38,325 nt of DNA from Seison nebaliae (taxonomy: Eukaryota > Rotifera > Pararotatoria > Seisonacea > Seisonidae). This document shows positions 22,634 to 32,688 of the stretch, one piece after another; within the stretch, counting starts at the first letter, position 1, and the number at the start of each line of letters is the position of its first letter. The translations under genes and the position numbers were made by a program. The notes beneath the pieces were generated by a model. It had not been told where the DNA came from and did no database searches. It worked only from the letters and a program-made list of their open reading frames with translations. The stretch spans positions 1-38,325 of the forward strand of contig JALJEE010002845.1 in assembly GCA_023231475.1 (NCBI GenBank), in the 5' to 3' direction.

Positions 22634-23368
22634 ATGATGCTGATTCAGTTGAATATCGTCAACATCATAATTCTTGGTAGTTTTTCTATCCTCGATTCAA
22701 CACAAATTGTCAAAAAAATTTTTTTAACATATAATATACCTCAACTTGTTGATTGCCCACTCAATTCAACTGACTTCCAATGGACGAATAATAGTATTAA
22801 TAGGATATTTTCATTTTCACTTTCAGTCAAACGAAGTGACAATCAAAATAAACTAATAGTAAATTGGATACGGAGGTTTTCATTAAAATCCTTAAGAAAT
22901 TTCACTTTCGAATGTTTTGATCCGAAGGACATAGGAGTAGTCGAATTGGAATTTCTACCGAAAATTGTCGGAAATAAAATTCATAAAATTGTCTTAACTG
23001 ACGATAAGCATGTTAATTTGAAATGTGGAAATACAATTCTCGAATATGATAATAACACTCACGAGATCATTTGGATCAAAAATGTGTTGATGACTAATAA
23101 TACCGTTTTTAACATTACCGACTCATTATCATCTCAAAAGCAGTTTATCCATCATTTCGATATACCTGCCCATTATGAACCTGTGAATTTCACTTGCGTT
23201 ATTCAGGACGAAATTCTAGGAATTATCGATTATACGATAATTCAAATTCGATTCGTGTCACTGCTGAAAATTTATTACATACTCGTGGGTGTTGTATTTC
23301 AAGTATTTCTTTCTTGTCTACTAATATTACGTTTCTCTAACAAATTGACGAAAGTACCAAAAAATTAA
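22634..23368 (+). CDS. small single-pass membrane protein with two Ig-like domains
   Basis: The frame is 244 residues. A hydrophobic N-terminus (about 1-22) looks like a signal peptide. Two Ig-like halves follow, each with a Cys pair: C41-C94 and C131-C188. The second has the classic pattern with a Trp (W147) between and FTC at the last strand. Several N-x-S/T sites (NST, NNS, NNT, NIT, NFT) suggest glycosylation. A membrane segment at about 209-233 and a short basic tail end the protein. It is likely a cell-surface recognition or accessory protein. I recognise no named family. It lies head to head with the DUF229 gene and upstream of a GPCR on the same strand. Confidence 0.7.
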   Translation: MMLIQLNIVNIIILGSFSILDSTQIVKKIFLTYNIPQLVDCPLNSTDFQWTNNSINRIFSFSLSVKRSDNQNKLIVNWIRRFSLKSLRNFTFECFDPKDIGVVELEFLPKIVGNKIHKIVLTDDKHVNLKCGNTILEYDNNTHEIIWIKNVLMTNNTVFNITDSLSSQKQFIHHFDIPAHYEPVNFTCVIQDEILGIIDYTIIQIRFVSLLKIYYILVGVVFQVFLSCLLILRFSNKLTKVPKN

Positions 23369-23807
23369 TAATCGCTATTAGATAATATTCGGCCAAAGCA
23401 TTTTTCTTCTTTCATTATAGGTTTCTATTTCAACGGAATTCCATTCAAACTTTCTTCAATTACAATTCATCATTCTAATCTTCAAATATATCATTTTTCC
23501 GCTTATTAATTTAACTTTCTTATAATTATCCTCCTGAAAATCGGAATAATTTGAAATAAACATATTTTCCAATACTCATGTTCGTTTCTCATTTTCAGTT
23601 TTCCAGAGAAAGTTATTGATTCCTATAAATTAATTTCATTTTATTCATTTTTCCAATTTCAGTTTCTTTTTCTTAGAATTTCTAATTTCTCCAAATTAAT
23701 TTCATAATTTCTTCTATTATTCTAATTTGTAAAGATTTTTTCGTAATCTAATGTAATCATCTTCATTTCATAATAGATAAAATTTATTTTTTTAATTATC
23801 ATTTGGT

Positions 23808-25502
23808 ATGTTAATGTATAATCGTACGGATACATCATTATTACCCGCCACGAAATATCAAGACCAAAGTGATGGAGAGAAGAGACATACTTGCATGTGT
23901 CACACTCTATTACTCATATTTTCAATTATTGGGATAACAGCGAATAGTCTTGTACTTTACGCTTACTATAAGAAATGGACAAGATCTACCGGAATATTCC
24001 TCATATGGATATTAGCATTGGTGGACGTGATTGTAGCCGGAATAATTATGCCAACAATTGTAGCAGATGAACGATGGATTGAATATCAGCGAACGACTTT
24101 ATTTAAATTCATTTGTAAGAGTCATACTCTACTTTTCTCAAGCAATGTTCCATTTTCTTGTGCAATCATGACATTGATTGCTTTCGATCGATATATCTCC
24201 ATTTGTTGTTCACGTGTTGCGAGAGCTATTAGGAAGAAGAAAGTGAAGAAACGGGAAAGTTGTTCCTATTCGAAAAATTCATGTTCCTCAATTAATCGAC
24301 TATCACGATTGAATTCGATCGATGAGAATTGTCAAAATTTCGGACTTTACATGTTCACCGATTCTTTCCGAAACTCCACCAAATTCACTTTGAAGGGTAC
24401 AACTCCTTATATTTTCGGAAAGATACAACGCCAAAGAACTAGAAATGCCACTTTCTTCACAACGCCAACTTCACAAGTTAAATTGGAGGGAGAGAAAACA
24501 AATTTGAAATATTTCCTGAATAAAACCGTTCGGAAACCATGTAATCGAAAGAATATCCAATTTACAATTAGTCGTGCTAAAATTACATTATTTGTTCTCT
24601 TCTTCTTCAGTGTGACAATGGCAATCATTCCCACTTATGTAACAAACTTACAACATGTTTGGCATACTTCCAATATTTATGTGACGGATAAACATCTCAA
24701 TTATCAATGGAAGGCTGAGATCAATCAAACGAAAGCTGCTTTGAATGAATTGAGTAATGGAAAGAAAATATTCGAAATTTACTCCATGGAAAATTCATCC
24801 ATCATAGAAGAATTGACATATATCCGAACTGGTTGTTACATTCATCAAAAACATTATTCCCTAGCTCGACTTGCATCGAAAGTAAGAGGATTATTTTTTC
24901 TGTTTTGTGGTGCTACTATGATCTTTCTTTATATTCGAGTTTACATTTTCATTTGGCAAATCAGAAAGAATTGTCTTTCAACTTATTCGAAAGGAAGAGA
25001 AACGAATAGAAACATGAAAAGTAAAAATAATCCAAAATCGAAAGTTCATCAGCAAATCTCTCTAGTTATCGACAACCGAAATGATGAGAATGACAAATCA
25101 AAAGATATTACTCCAATTCATAATATCCGTAAAGTTCAATCGTTACCAATCCACAAAAATGAACAAAAGCCTCAGAAAAACAAATGGTCAGATTATCGGA
25201 AATCATCAACTAAGAAATTGCCATTCTGTCGTCGACGATACAACTCGAATATCCATAACGCCATCGTACTCAGTATCCTCACCCTATTTTTCGTCATTAC
25301 TTATGCTCCAAGCATCTTGTCAAATCAACAAATTTTAAACGTTCCAAAAAATTATTTATGTTATGTGCGACATCTTTATCTCATTAATCATGTATTCAAT
25401 CCCATCATTTATGGATTCATGAATGAATCATTCCGTTCACAACTTTTTACTTCACTTTCATCCATCACATTTTTCACAAAATTTTTTCGAAAAAATTATT
25501 AA
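23808..25502 (+). CDS. orphan class A (rhodopsin-like) GPCR
   Basis: This is an intronless 564-residue frame. Helix 1 carries N46 (GITANSLVLY), helix 2 ALVDV with D73, helix 3 starts after C103 and ends in D127-R-Y, and helix 7 has N531-PIIY. C343 in the second outer loop can pair with C103. Between DRY and helix 4 (about 257-279) lie some 120 residues of basic, Ser-rich loop, far longer than the usual 10-20. The third intracellular loop is also long (about 385-480). Helix 6 reads FFVITYAP, so the usual Trp of CWxP is replaced. Class A receptors bind a ligand outside and couple to G proteins inside; the ligand is not predictable here. The start is the first ATG, with a second Met two codons on. 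Confidence 0.85.
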   Translation: MLMYNRTDTSLLPATKYQDQSDGEKRHTCMCHTLLLIFSIIGITANSLVLYAYYKKWTRSTGIFLIWILALVDVIVAGIIMPTIVADERWIEYQRTTLFKFICKSHTLLFSSNVPFSCAIMTLIAFDRYISICCSRVARAIRKKKVKKRESCSYSKNSCSSINRLSRLNSIDENCQNFGLYMFTDSFRNSTKFTLKGTTPYIFGKIQRQRTRNATFFTTPTSQVKLEGEKTNLKYFLNKTVRKPCNRKNIQFTISRAKITLFVLFFFSVTMAIIPTYVTNLQHVWHTSNIYVTDKHLNYQWKAEINQTKAALNELSNGKKIFEIYSMENSSIIEELTYIRTGCYIHQKHYSLARLASKVRGLFFLFCGATMIFLYIRVYIFIWQIRKNCLSTYSKGRETNRNMKSKNNPKSKVHQQISLVIDNRNDENDKSKDITPIHNIRKVQSLPIHKNEQKPQKNKWSDYRKSSTKKLPFCRRRYNSNIHNAIVLSILTLFFVITYAPSILSNQQILNVPKNYLCYVRHLYLINHVFNPIIYGFMNESFRSQLFTSLSSITFFTKFFRKNY

Positions 25503-25613
25503 CATTTCAATATTCTATAATATAGAATCTATATTTTATTTTATATATACAAATCAAAAATATGTTATAATAAACTTTAACGATATTTTGATAAATAATT
25601 TTTTCACTTTTTA

Positions 25614-26654
25614 ATGGCGCACTCTTTCAAAGTAAAACGATATAGTAATACTACTTGTAAAGCGGTTGTTATGAAGGAACTAGAGAAGCATGCTTGGGAA
25701 ATAAGAAAATTCTTAGAAGAAGAAGAACCATCGATGCAGATATTGGACAAGAATATCGAAAAAAATGAATTGTTTATAAAGAAACAACAAAGTCTGATTG
25801 ATATCCAAAAGAAGATTAATAACGAAATGAAAAAACGAATAGAAGACTTAGCGAATGTGAAAGTGTCAATGGAATTAGATTCATTAAGTACGAATCCACC
25901 ACCAACCAAAAGCGTTGATGTTAAAGAGAATAAATTAGAAAAAGTGAATGTGTCACGAACTGTAGGACCAAAACGAAATCGGAAAGTTCATATTTCGGAC
26001 GATGAAGATGTCGATGAAAGACAAAAATTTAATAATTTAATTAAAAATAAAACTCGAAATTTACTCGAAGATAAAATCTTGAAAAATCTCAATTTAAGTA
26101 ATAACAGACCGAACACACCATCAGAAGAAGAGAAATGTGAAGAAAGGGAAGATCTTATTGAAATAAACGAATTGGAATTAACAGATAATGAATCGATGAA
26201 TGAAACTGATCTCCCAACTGAATCGATTTTTTACTCTACTGGAGACAGTACTCCAATTTATTCATCATCAGATGAACAGACTAAAATTGAAGAAATTCCA
26301 TATTGTAAGAAAGAGGAAACTGAAAAGAAATCGATAGGAATCAATACAAATGAAATTTCGATGAATGAAATTGCCAATCATGTAAATCTTTTAAATTTAC
26401 AAACTTGTTTAAAAAGTAAACGACTACCGATGAATAACAATAACAACATGAGAAGTAAATTGAATTTACCGAAATATGGTAATCGTTTAGAGAATGAAAA
26501 TAAATATATCGATCGTCGATTGAACATGTTGAGGAAACAATTAAATGAAATAGATAAAGAAACATATGCGGAAACGATGTTGCTCATTAAACAATTTGAG
26601 AAGAGAAGAAATAATAATTTGACTCAAATTGAGAATAAAAAGAAATTTAATTGA
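25614..26654 (+). CDS. coiled-coil acidic protein, unrecognised
   Basis: The frame is 346 residues, starting at an ATG 111 bp after the GPCR stop. Residues about 17-85 form a charged helix likely to be coiled coil (EIRKFLEEEEPS, KKQQSLIDIQKK). The middle is acidic and Ser/Thr-rich with a basic patch (GPKRNRKVHI) just before HISDDEDVDE, which resembles a nuclear localisation signal next to a CK2-type site. About 295-346 is a second charged helix rich in Arg and Lys. Composition suggests a cytosolic or nuclear scaffold. I do not recognise a family. Confidence 0.6.
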   Translation: MAHSFKVKRYSNTTCKAVVMKELEKHAWEIRKFLEEEEPSMQILDKNIEKNELFIKKQQSLIDIQKKINNEMKKRIEDLANVKVSMELDSLSTNPPPTKSVDVKENKLEKVNVSRTVGPKRNRKVHISDDEDVDERQKFNNLIKNKTRNLLEDKILKNLNLSNNRPNTPSEEEKCEEREDLIEINELELTDNESMNETDLPTESIFYSTGDSTPIYSSSDEQTKIEEIPYCKKEETEKKSIGINTNEISMNEIANHVNLLNLQTCLKSKRLPMNNNNNMRSKLNLPKYGNRLENENKYIDRRLNMLRKQLNEIDKETYAETMLLIKQFEKRRNNNLTQIENKKKFN

Positions 26655-26864
26655 ATTTAAATTTTAAAATTCCAAAAATATTTTTCCGATATAATTTGCA
26701 ATAAATTCAACAATTTCATTAAAAGGAAGAAAAAAGATATGGTTATGAAGTGAACAATCGTTAAAAGAAAATAAAAATAATTATACTAATAATTATACTA
26801 ATAATTATTATAATTATTAATTCCGAAAAACTTTTAATTTTTCCCCCAAATCGCCTGAAGAATT
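26655..26864. other. convergent 3' flanks, AT repeat
   Basis: A short gap between the coiled-coil gene and eIF3e, which converge. It includes a run of TAATAATTATAC-type units at about 26780-26820. Confidence 0.6.
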
Positions 26865-28338
26865 TTAATGTTTATTGTTAGTTTGTGAAATGATTTGTGA
26901 GAGTAGTCCACCATAACGATCAGCTAACGATCTTGTTAAATTAATGATTTTTTCATAAGGACATGAATAATGTGGAGTAATTACGATTTGATTATTCTCA
27001 TGATCAATTTTGATTTCATTTGAAGAATTTCTAGTGACACTAACCACCCATGATTCCACTTCCACTAAATTCATTTCAAACAAATCAGAAAACGTTTCCA
27101 ACGAGACATTTTTATAAGTATGAATTATATTATCGAACCAGAATCGACGTGCTGCTTCCATAATATCTGGCATAAATGGATTAAGAAAGAAATCATTCTC
27201 CAACATCTTCTCACATTCTTTCAATTTCTTTTTCGCTTTCTCCATATCATATTCGATGTGAACCGCTTGCACAAAATCAGTGAGAGGATCAATATAATTA
27301 TATCGTTCGCTCTGTAAAATTTTCACTAATTCCTTTGTATGAGCGATACGTCTAGGAGAAACGAGAGCTGCCGCTGTTAAATATCGAAGAAGATATTGAC
27401 AACTCGTTTGAATGGTAATAAGACCATTCCCCAAAAATAGATCCAATAATCGTTCACTCTTCATTTCACTAGAGAAGCGAAAGAAGACGAATAAAGACCA
27501 ATGTAATAACCAACATCTCCATTGCAATCTCTGCAAATGAGATATTGATGGTGAATCATCATTAATATAATCAGTCAACATTCTCAAATAATTGTAGACG
27601 GTATCGAATTCAACATCACTACTTAAAATAACAGCAGCTAAATTCCCAAATCGTAAAGATGCGATTTGTTTATTAATATCCATCGATTCTCCCTAAAAAT
27701 TAATTTAAAGAAATTATTTGATGGAAAAAAGCGATCAAACCTCAAACATCAAATCAAAACAATATCTCGAATCCTGATATTTTCCCGTTTCATAGAAATT
27801 CTTCGCTAATCGAATTAGAACATGTTTCTTATTCCGTTTATCTGTCTATATGATAGAAATATTAGAAATTATTGTTAGTGTTGTTGTTGGATAGATAAAT
27901 GGGAACAGATTGAAATAGTTTATGTGTATCTTTATCATAATCTCCAATATTATTCGACCATTCATTATGATCTGATTCAATTTGTGCATCAATAGCAGCA
28001 CATTCACTAATTCTCTCTTCTAAATAGAAATGAGAGAAATGAAATTTCATAAAAATTTAACTTTCATTCTTCATAGGAATATTCAATTTCTCTCGAAGAT
28101 CCTTCTCATATGATAAGAGACATGTTCGACTCACCAATTCCAGACGATAATGATTCAAACGATTTAAAAACTATCAAATCTTTAAAAAGGAAATCGGAGA
28201 AGGAAAAAGAAAGAAAACTTCAATTTCTTCTTTTGTTTCCAATTCGCCATCTGTCTCACACATGAAATCAAGAATTTGGAGAATCATGTGAGGATCGATG
28301 AATCGAGTCACTTCGTCGAATAAATCATAATATTTCAT
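26865..28338 (-). CDS. eIF3e: translation initiation factor eIF3 subunit E (INT6)
   Basis: Five exons (28338-28219, 28170-28062, 28019-27907, 27845-27741, 27692-26865) give 424 residues, close to the usual 435-445. The N-terminus YDL...RFIDPHM...ILDF matches the eIF3e start. The C-terminal half carries LQWRCWLLHWSLFVFF, LLRYLTAA, YIDPLTDFV, CEKMLENDFFL and the PCI-domain winged helix. eIF3e sits in the PCI/MPN octamer of eIF3, which recruits mRNA to the 40S subunit. Introns are 48, 42, 61 and 48 bp. The third uses a weak donor (GTTCCC), so that junction is less sure than the others. The gene is head to head with the Su(z)12 gene, with 93 bp between the two nearest start codons. Confidence 0.93.
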
Positions 28339-28431
28339 GACTCTTTTCCACAAATGATAATTTCGTTTCACTCACCAACTGTTGTTGTTTGTTTGGCTTT
28401 TGAATTAAACGTGAAATTTGAAAATGATTAA
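28339..28431. promoter_or_regulatory. candidate bidirectional promoter of eIF3e and Su(z)12
   Basis: The eIF3e ATG (28338 minus) and the first ATG of the Su(z)12 frame (28432 plus) lie 93 bp apart, or 222 bp if the second Met at 28561 is used. Both transcripts must start in or near this AT-rich gap, so a shared promoter is the simplest reading. I see no TATA box that decides it. Confidence 0.5.
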
Positions 28432-28873
28432 ATGTTTTGTGTTGTTGAATATTTGGAAATAGAAGTTGAAATAGTTAAATTATTTAATTGTCTTGTGTTT
28501 CCTTTTCACGAGATTAACGTCATCTCGTTTTATTGTCGATATCATAAAATAAGATTCGAGATGGAAATTGAAGAAGGAAAGAAATTGAGAAAGATCGATG
28601 AATCAAGTAATTCACGTTCATCTCTAGAATTTGAAGATGATCCAGTAGAACTTAATGAATTGAATGAATTACATAAAACAATGAAATCGTCAGATACCAC
28701 TCTCTTCCTCAGTCAATTTGCGAATAATTTGAAGCAATTGAGACGAGTTAATAATTGGATAACAAATAAATCATCATCATCATCTATTAAACAATCACAA
28801 TTTTATCATGTGAATACATTAGAGAAATATGAGAATGATGGAAGTGATAGAAGTGAAGAATCGGATGATGATG

Positions 28874-28905
<32 letters not shown>

Positions 28906-29295
28906 AAGAATGAAGAAAGTGAAGATTCGAATCAAAGTGAAGATGAAGAACAATTTAATGAATGGATAAATGAACAACATGAAATTTTATTGAATGAGTT
29001 CGCAGATGTCAATGTAGGTGAGAAAGAAATGATGTTATTATGGAATCGACATATGAACAATATCAACATTATTGCTGATCATCAAATATCTTTGTCGTGT
29101 TTCTCATTTCTACTCGAACACATCAATCTCATTATTCATCGTGGAATCGAACGGAATTGTATTCTCCATTTTATTAATCTTTATTCGTTCGGTCTCCTCA
29201 ATTCCATCCAATTATTCCTTCTCATCAATTCGTTACAAATACTCGAACAGAAAATTATCAGTAAACGTATCGACAAAAATGATTTTCTCGAATAA
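28432..29295 (+). CDS. Su(z)12: short Su(z)12-like protein with VEFS box
   Basis: This is a single frame of 287 residues, or 244 if translation starts at the Met at 28561. Residues about 175-270 match the SUZ12 VEFS box: FADVNVGEKEMMLLWNRH, then IADHQI, a C-x-FLLEH stretch and a helical end. An Asp/Glu/Asn-rich linker (about 137-175) precedes it, as acidic sequence does in SUZ12. In PRC2 the VEFS box binds EZH2 and EED and activates H3K27 methylation. Usual SUZ12 proteins have 700-900 residues with a C2H2 finger and a long N-terminal half. Here the region upstream is occupied by eIF3e on the other strand, so those parts are missing or encoded elsewhere. CRYHKIRFEMEI at about 35-46 weakly recalls the segment after the finger. 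Confidence 0.75.
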
Positions 29296-29399
29296 TTTCC
29301 TTTTGTTTTTCCTTCCCAAATCTGTAAAGAATAATATTTTCCTCGTTTGTGTTTTCTGTTTTTTCTTAATTTTCAAAAAATAGAAATTCTCCAGAAATT

Positions 29400-31341
29400 A
29401 TGAAAGTTGTGGAAGGAATAAAATCGGTGAAAGAATTTTTAGAATTCTCTCCACAATTCGATAATGATATAATTGTCGATTATTCTATCAAATTTTCTAT
29501 GTGGCGAAATGAAACGAAAACAATCGTTTGTCATGATATGAAAGGAGGTTATCTCCGAGACAAGTTTAATTAAATGAGAGATTATTCATCATTCTCTTCC
29601 AGATATACTGATGGATATATAATGACGGAAGACGATGAAGGAAAAGATTGTTTCACATTTGCCGCTTGGAATTTCATTGATATGTTCATTTATTTCTCTC
29701 ATTCATTTATTACTCTCCCACCCATCGGATGGATAAATGCTGCTCATAATACGGACACTGCAATTCTCGGTTAAATAATTATGTATATTCCTTATATTCC
29801 TCCAATCTCTAATTCGATTCAGGTACGTTTATTGTGGAGCGTCATGAAGTTTTAGAAGAAATCTGTAAAAATTTTGATAAAATCGCTCATAAATTAGATG
29901 AGATAACGAAAAAGTTTAAATTACAAGGATGGTTATTCAATATCGAATGTGATGGAACGGTTGGTTAACAATGACATTTATCGATTCCAATTAATTTATA
30001 TTCTTTAGCAAACTGATATGATGTTGTTCTTTCAATTCTTAAAATTACTCAAAGAAATATTTGGTAAATATCGAAAAGAAGAAGATCGAATGATTCATCT
30101 GATGTGGTATGATGCTCTATTACCGAATGGAGTAGTCTCTTATCAGAATATGGTGAACGAATCGAACAAGTTTCGACAATCTCCTCATTTCAAATGTTCA
30201 AATTAAATTCTAGAATTTATTTAAATTATTTCGATTCCATTTTCCTGAATTACAATTGGTCTCCCAACTCGTTGGGTTGTTCTCGTGCAAGTGTTCTCTT
30301 TTATGTCATTCGTTTCCTTCATATTCCATTGTTGTTCAGGTGAATAATTATGAAAATCGAATATATGTTGGATTGGACGTTTTCGGAAGAGGGATGATTG
30401 GCAACGGAAAATTTAACACATTCAAAGTTTCTTTCTTTTGATATTATAAAAAAACAGCAAATTGAGAGAATAATATGAGAAATTAAAGATAAAATAATTT
30501 TTAATTTAATTTTTGATCAAAATAATTTGTATAGAAATTCTATTACAATAATTCTTATTAATATATTAGGCACTACAAATTGTACGACGTTACAGTATGA
30601 GTGCAGCACTCTTTGCATTTGGTTGGGTACATGAGTGTTGTGATTTCAAGTCAATGAATGAAAGTTTCCACAATAATCTTTAGTTAGTAACATGTTGATT
30701 AAAGGATGAGACGTTTAAACAATTTTCAGTTTTTGGAGAACATTATTAGATTTCTTGAAATTGAAACCGGTGCATAAAGGAAAGAATATTTCTTTCAACA
30801 TATCTTGGTATCAGCAAGAGGAGCAGATTGTTTGTTTCCACCTCTCGAAAACATGTTTATTGCCAAATCAATTCTTTTATGATAATCTCATGGCAGTAAC
30901 ATTTGTTGAGGGGAAAAATAACAATTTTATTTTTTGTCGACAACCAAATACGAAATAGTTTAATTTCTTTTATTTCCTCATTCTTTTTCATTTTATAGTT
31001 CATTATATACTCTGAGATTATATGCTGAAGAAGTAGCAGATATTGAAGTGAATGTATTTTATGAGAATGAGAATTGTCAATTTAAACTAACATTGGAACA
31101 ATCTCATGAAATACCATTAGTCTTCACAGATAAGTTGGAGAAATTAGACAAACTATCTGAAATAAAATGTTCCGAATTACATAGAAAGTTCAATTAAATT
31201 TCCTTCTTTCTTATTTTTTATTTGTCCGTTAACAGAACTATTTTATTCAAACAAGAAAATCCGAGTCAAGTTATCAAAAAATATTCGATCTTGTTGTGGT
31301 CGAACGATAAATTTTACATAGAATCTATAAAGATCATTTAA
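29400..31341 (+). CDS. ENGASE: cytosolic endo-beta-N-acetylglucosaminidase, GH85
   Basis: Ten exons (29400-29563, 29603-29769, 29823-29959, 30009-30169, 30214-30292, 30340-30426, 30570-30682, 30730-30957, 30999-31187, 31236-31341) give 476 residues; most introns are 39-53 bp and one is 143. GH85 landmarks follow in order: CHDMKGGYL, FIDMFIYFSHSFITLPP, GWINAAH, LGTFIVE, QGWLFNIE with catalytic N150 and E152, LMWYDALL, FLNYNW, YVGLDVFGRG and ALFAFGWVHE. The enzyme cleaves the chitobiose core of free N-glycans, leaving one GlcNAc, in the cytosol; no signal peptide is seen. Exon 5 to 6 uses a GTTCTC donor at 30293, chosen for phase and because it preserves family spacing. The start lies 104 bp after the Su(z)12 stop. 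Animal ENGases are often longer, so the C-terminal domain is short here. Confidence 0.92.
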
Positions 31342-31646
31342 ATTCATTTGAATATTGATTAGAATTGTTTATATAAATTATTTATTATTAAATATTATAA
31401 TTATATTTATGAGAGATAAATGGAATTTTGAATTAAAGGGTGTCCAATCAATAATTGATGACGTTCCATAATTTATGTCACTAACAAGTAGACCAGATAA
31501 CATAACTATTTATTTAAAGTTTTTTTATTTGACAAATAAAATTTTCACAAAAAGAAAGATTTAAAAGGATGAACATATAAAATAGAAAGGAAACTTTGGG
31601 TATGATAGTATATTAGAAATTGAGTGAAAAAGAAAGTTAATATGAA
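31342..31646. other. convergent 3' flanks, nothing else seen
   Basis: AT-rich gap between the ENGase and the seven-helix gene, which converge. No gene or repeat is evident. Confidence 0.5.
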
Positions 31647-32651
31647 TTATTTTCTATATATTTTCTTGATGATTTTCTTTTTCACTTCACAAAATGTTTG
31701 ACTGAAACATGAGAGTGAGAAGAAGATGATGATAGGTTGAAATCCGATAAAAACAGTAGAATAATTATAAATTTCATTATGTGAATTGGTTTGTGAATGT
31801 ATAAAGGCGATGATATAGTGAAAGATCATTGACACAAATCGTGAACTGTTATAAACTATGATAATTTGTTCAAATCCTTTATATTCGTTCTGATGTGGTA
31901 GTAAAGTAGATGATGGTTGAATATAATTATGTCGATAGATAACAAAGAAGATACTGAAGGATGATGAAAGAAGAAATAGAATAAAAGGAAATGATACATA
32001 AATGATGCGCCATACTTCAGCAAACAAGCGAATAGACGTTTCTACACAAGCAATTTGGACTTCATATAAAATATGAAGTGAGAAAAGTATTGATAAGACG
32101 AGAATGAGAATATTATAGAGAATGACATTCCCAAACAATTGGAAGAATCTGATGAATTTCCGATATTTCACTTTCAATACCACAACAACATTGTCATCAT
32201 TCTGATGAATTCTCACTCCTTCCTGTTCTGTCGAACTACTTCCCACACTCATCAATTGAATTTCATTTTTGATGATATTTTGACGATAATTATGTAATTG
32301 AACCGCTATCGTCAAACATGAGAATTCGATGATTAGAGATGATATTTGATAGATATAATAATTCCATTGACAAACAATTATCTCCTCGATGATGAGTGAT
32401 GATTTAATAAGTGAAGTGATCAATAAAGAGATATGATAAAATTGAATTGTACACAATTTCAAGAGAATTTTCTTCGCCATAGCTGTAAGAATTGCATGTC
32501 GATCATAAAGGATAGAAGGACTGTCATCAATCTTCAGCGAATTCCAATAGAAACAGAAATAGACGAAGATAATGATATGTAGAGGAATGGAGATAGATAA
32601 CGTCAAAATGATGTTAAAAATAGAAAAGAATTTTTCGTTCAAAATTTTCAT
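31647..32651 (-). CDS. orphan seven-helix membrane protein
   Basis: This is an intronless frame of 334 residues with seven hydrophobic segments of helix length, at roughly residues 9-36, 60-90, 97-122, 166-195, 212-240, 265-285 and 300-325. It has no DRY, NPxxY or other class A GPCR motif, and I do not recognise a family. A basic tail (KKKIIKKIYRK) follows the last helix and should be cytosolic. It could be a diverged chemosensory-type or other lineage-specific receptor. Its ATG lies only 37 nt after the cyclin L stop on the same strand. Confidence 0.6.
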   Translation of the reverse strand: MKILNEKFFSIFNIILTLSISIPLHIIIFVYFCFYWNSLKIDDSPSILYDRHAILTAMAKKILLKLCTIQFYHISLLITSLIKSSLIIEEIIVCQWNYYIYQISSLIIEFSCLTIAVQLHNYRQNIIKNEIQLMSVGSSSTEQEGVRIHQNDDNVVVVLKVKYRKFIRFFQLFGNVILYNILILVLSILFSLHILYEVQIACVETSIRLFAEVWRIIYVSFPFILFLLSSSFSIFFVIYRHNYIQPSSTLLPHQNEYKGFEQIIIVYNSSRFVSMIFHYIIAFIHSQTNSHNEIYNYSTVFIGFQPIIIFFSLSCFSQTFCEVKKKIIKKIYRK

Positions 32652-32688
32652 TTATTACAAAGTGAATGATAAAAATGAAAATTTTATT

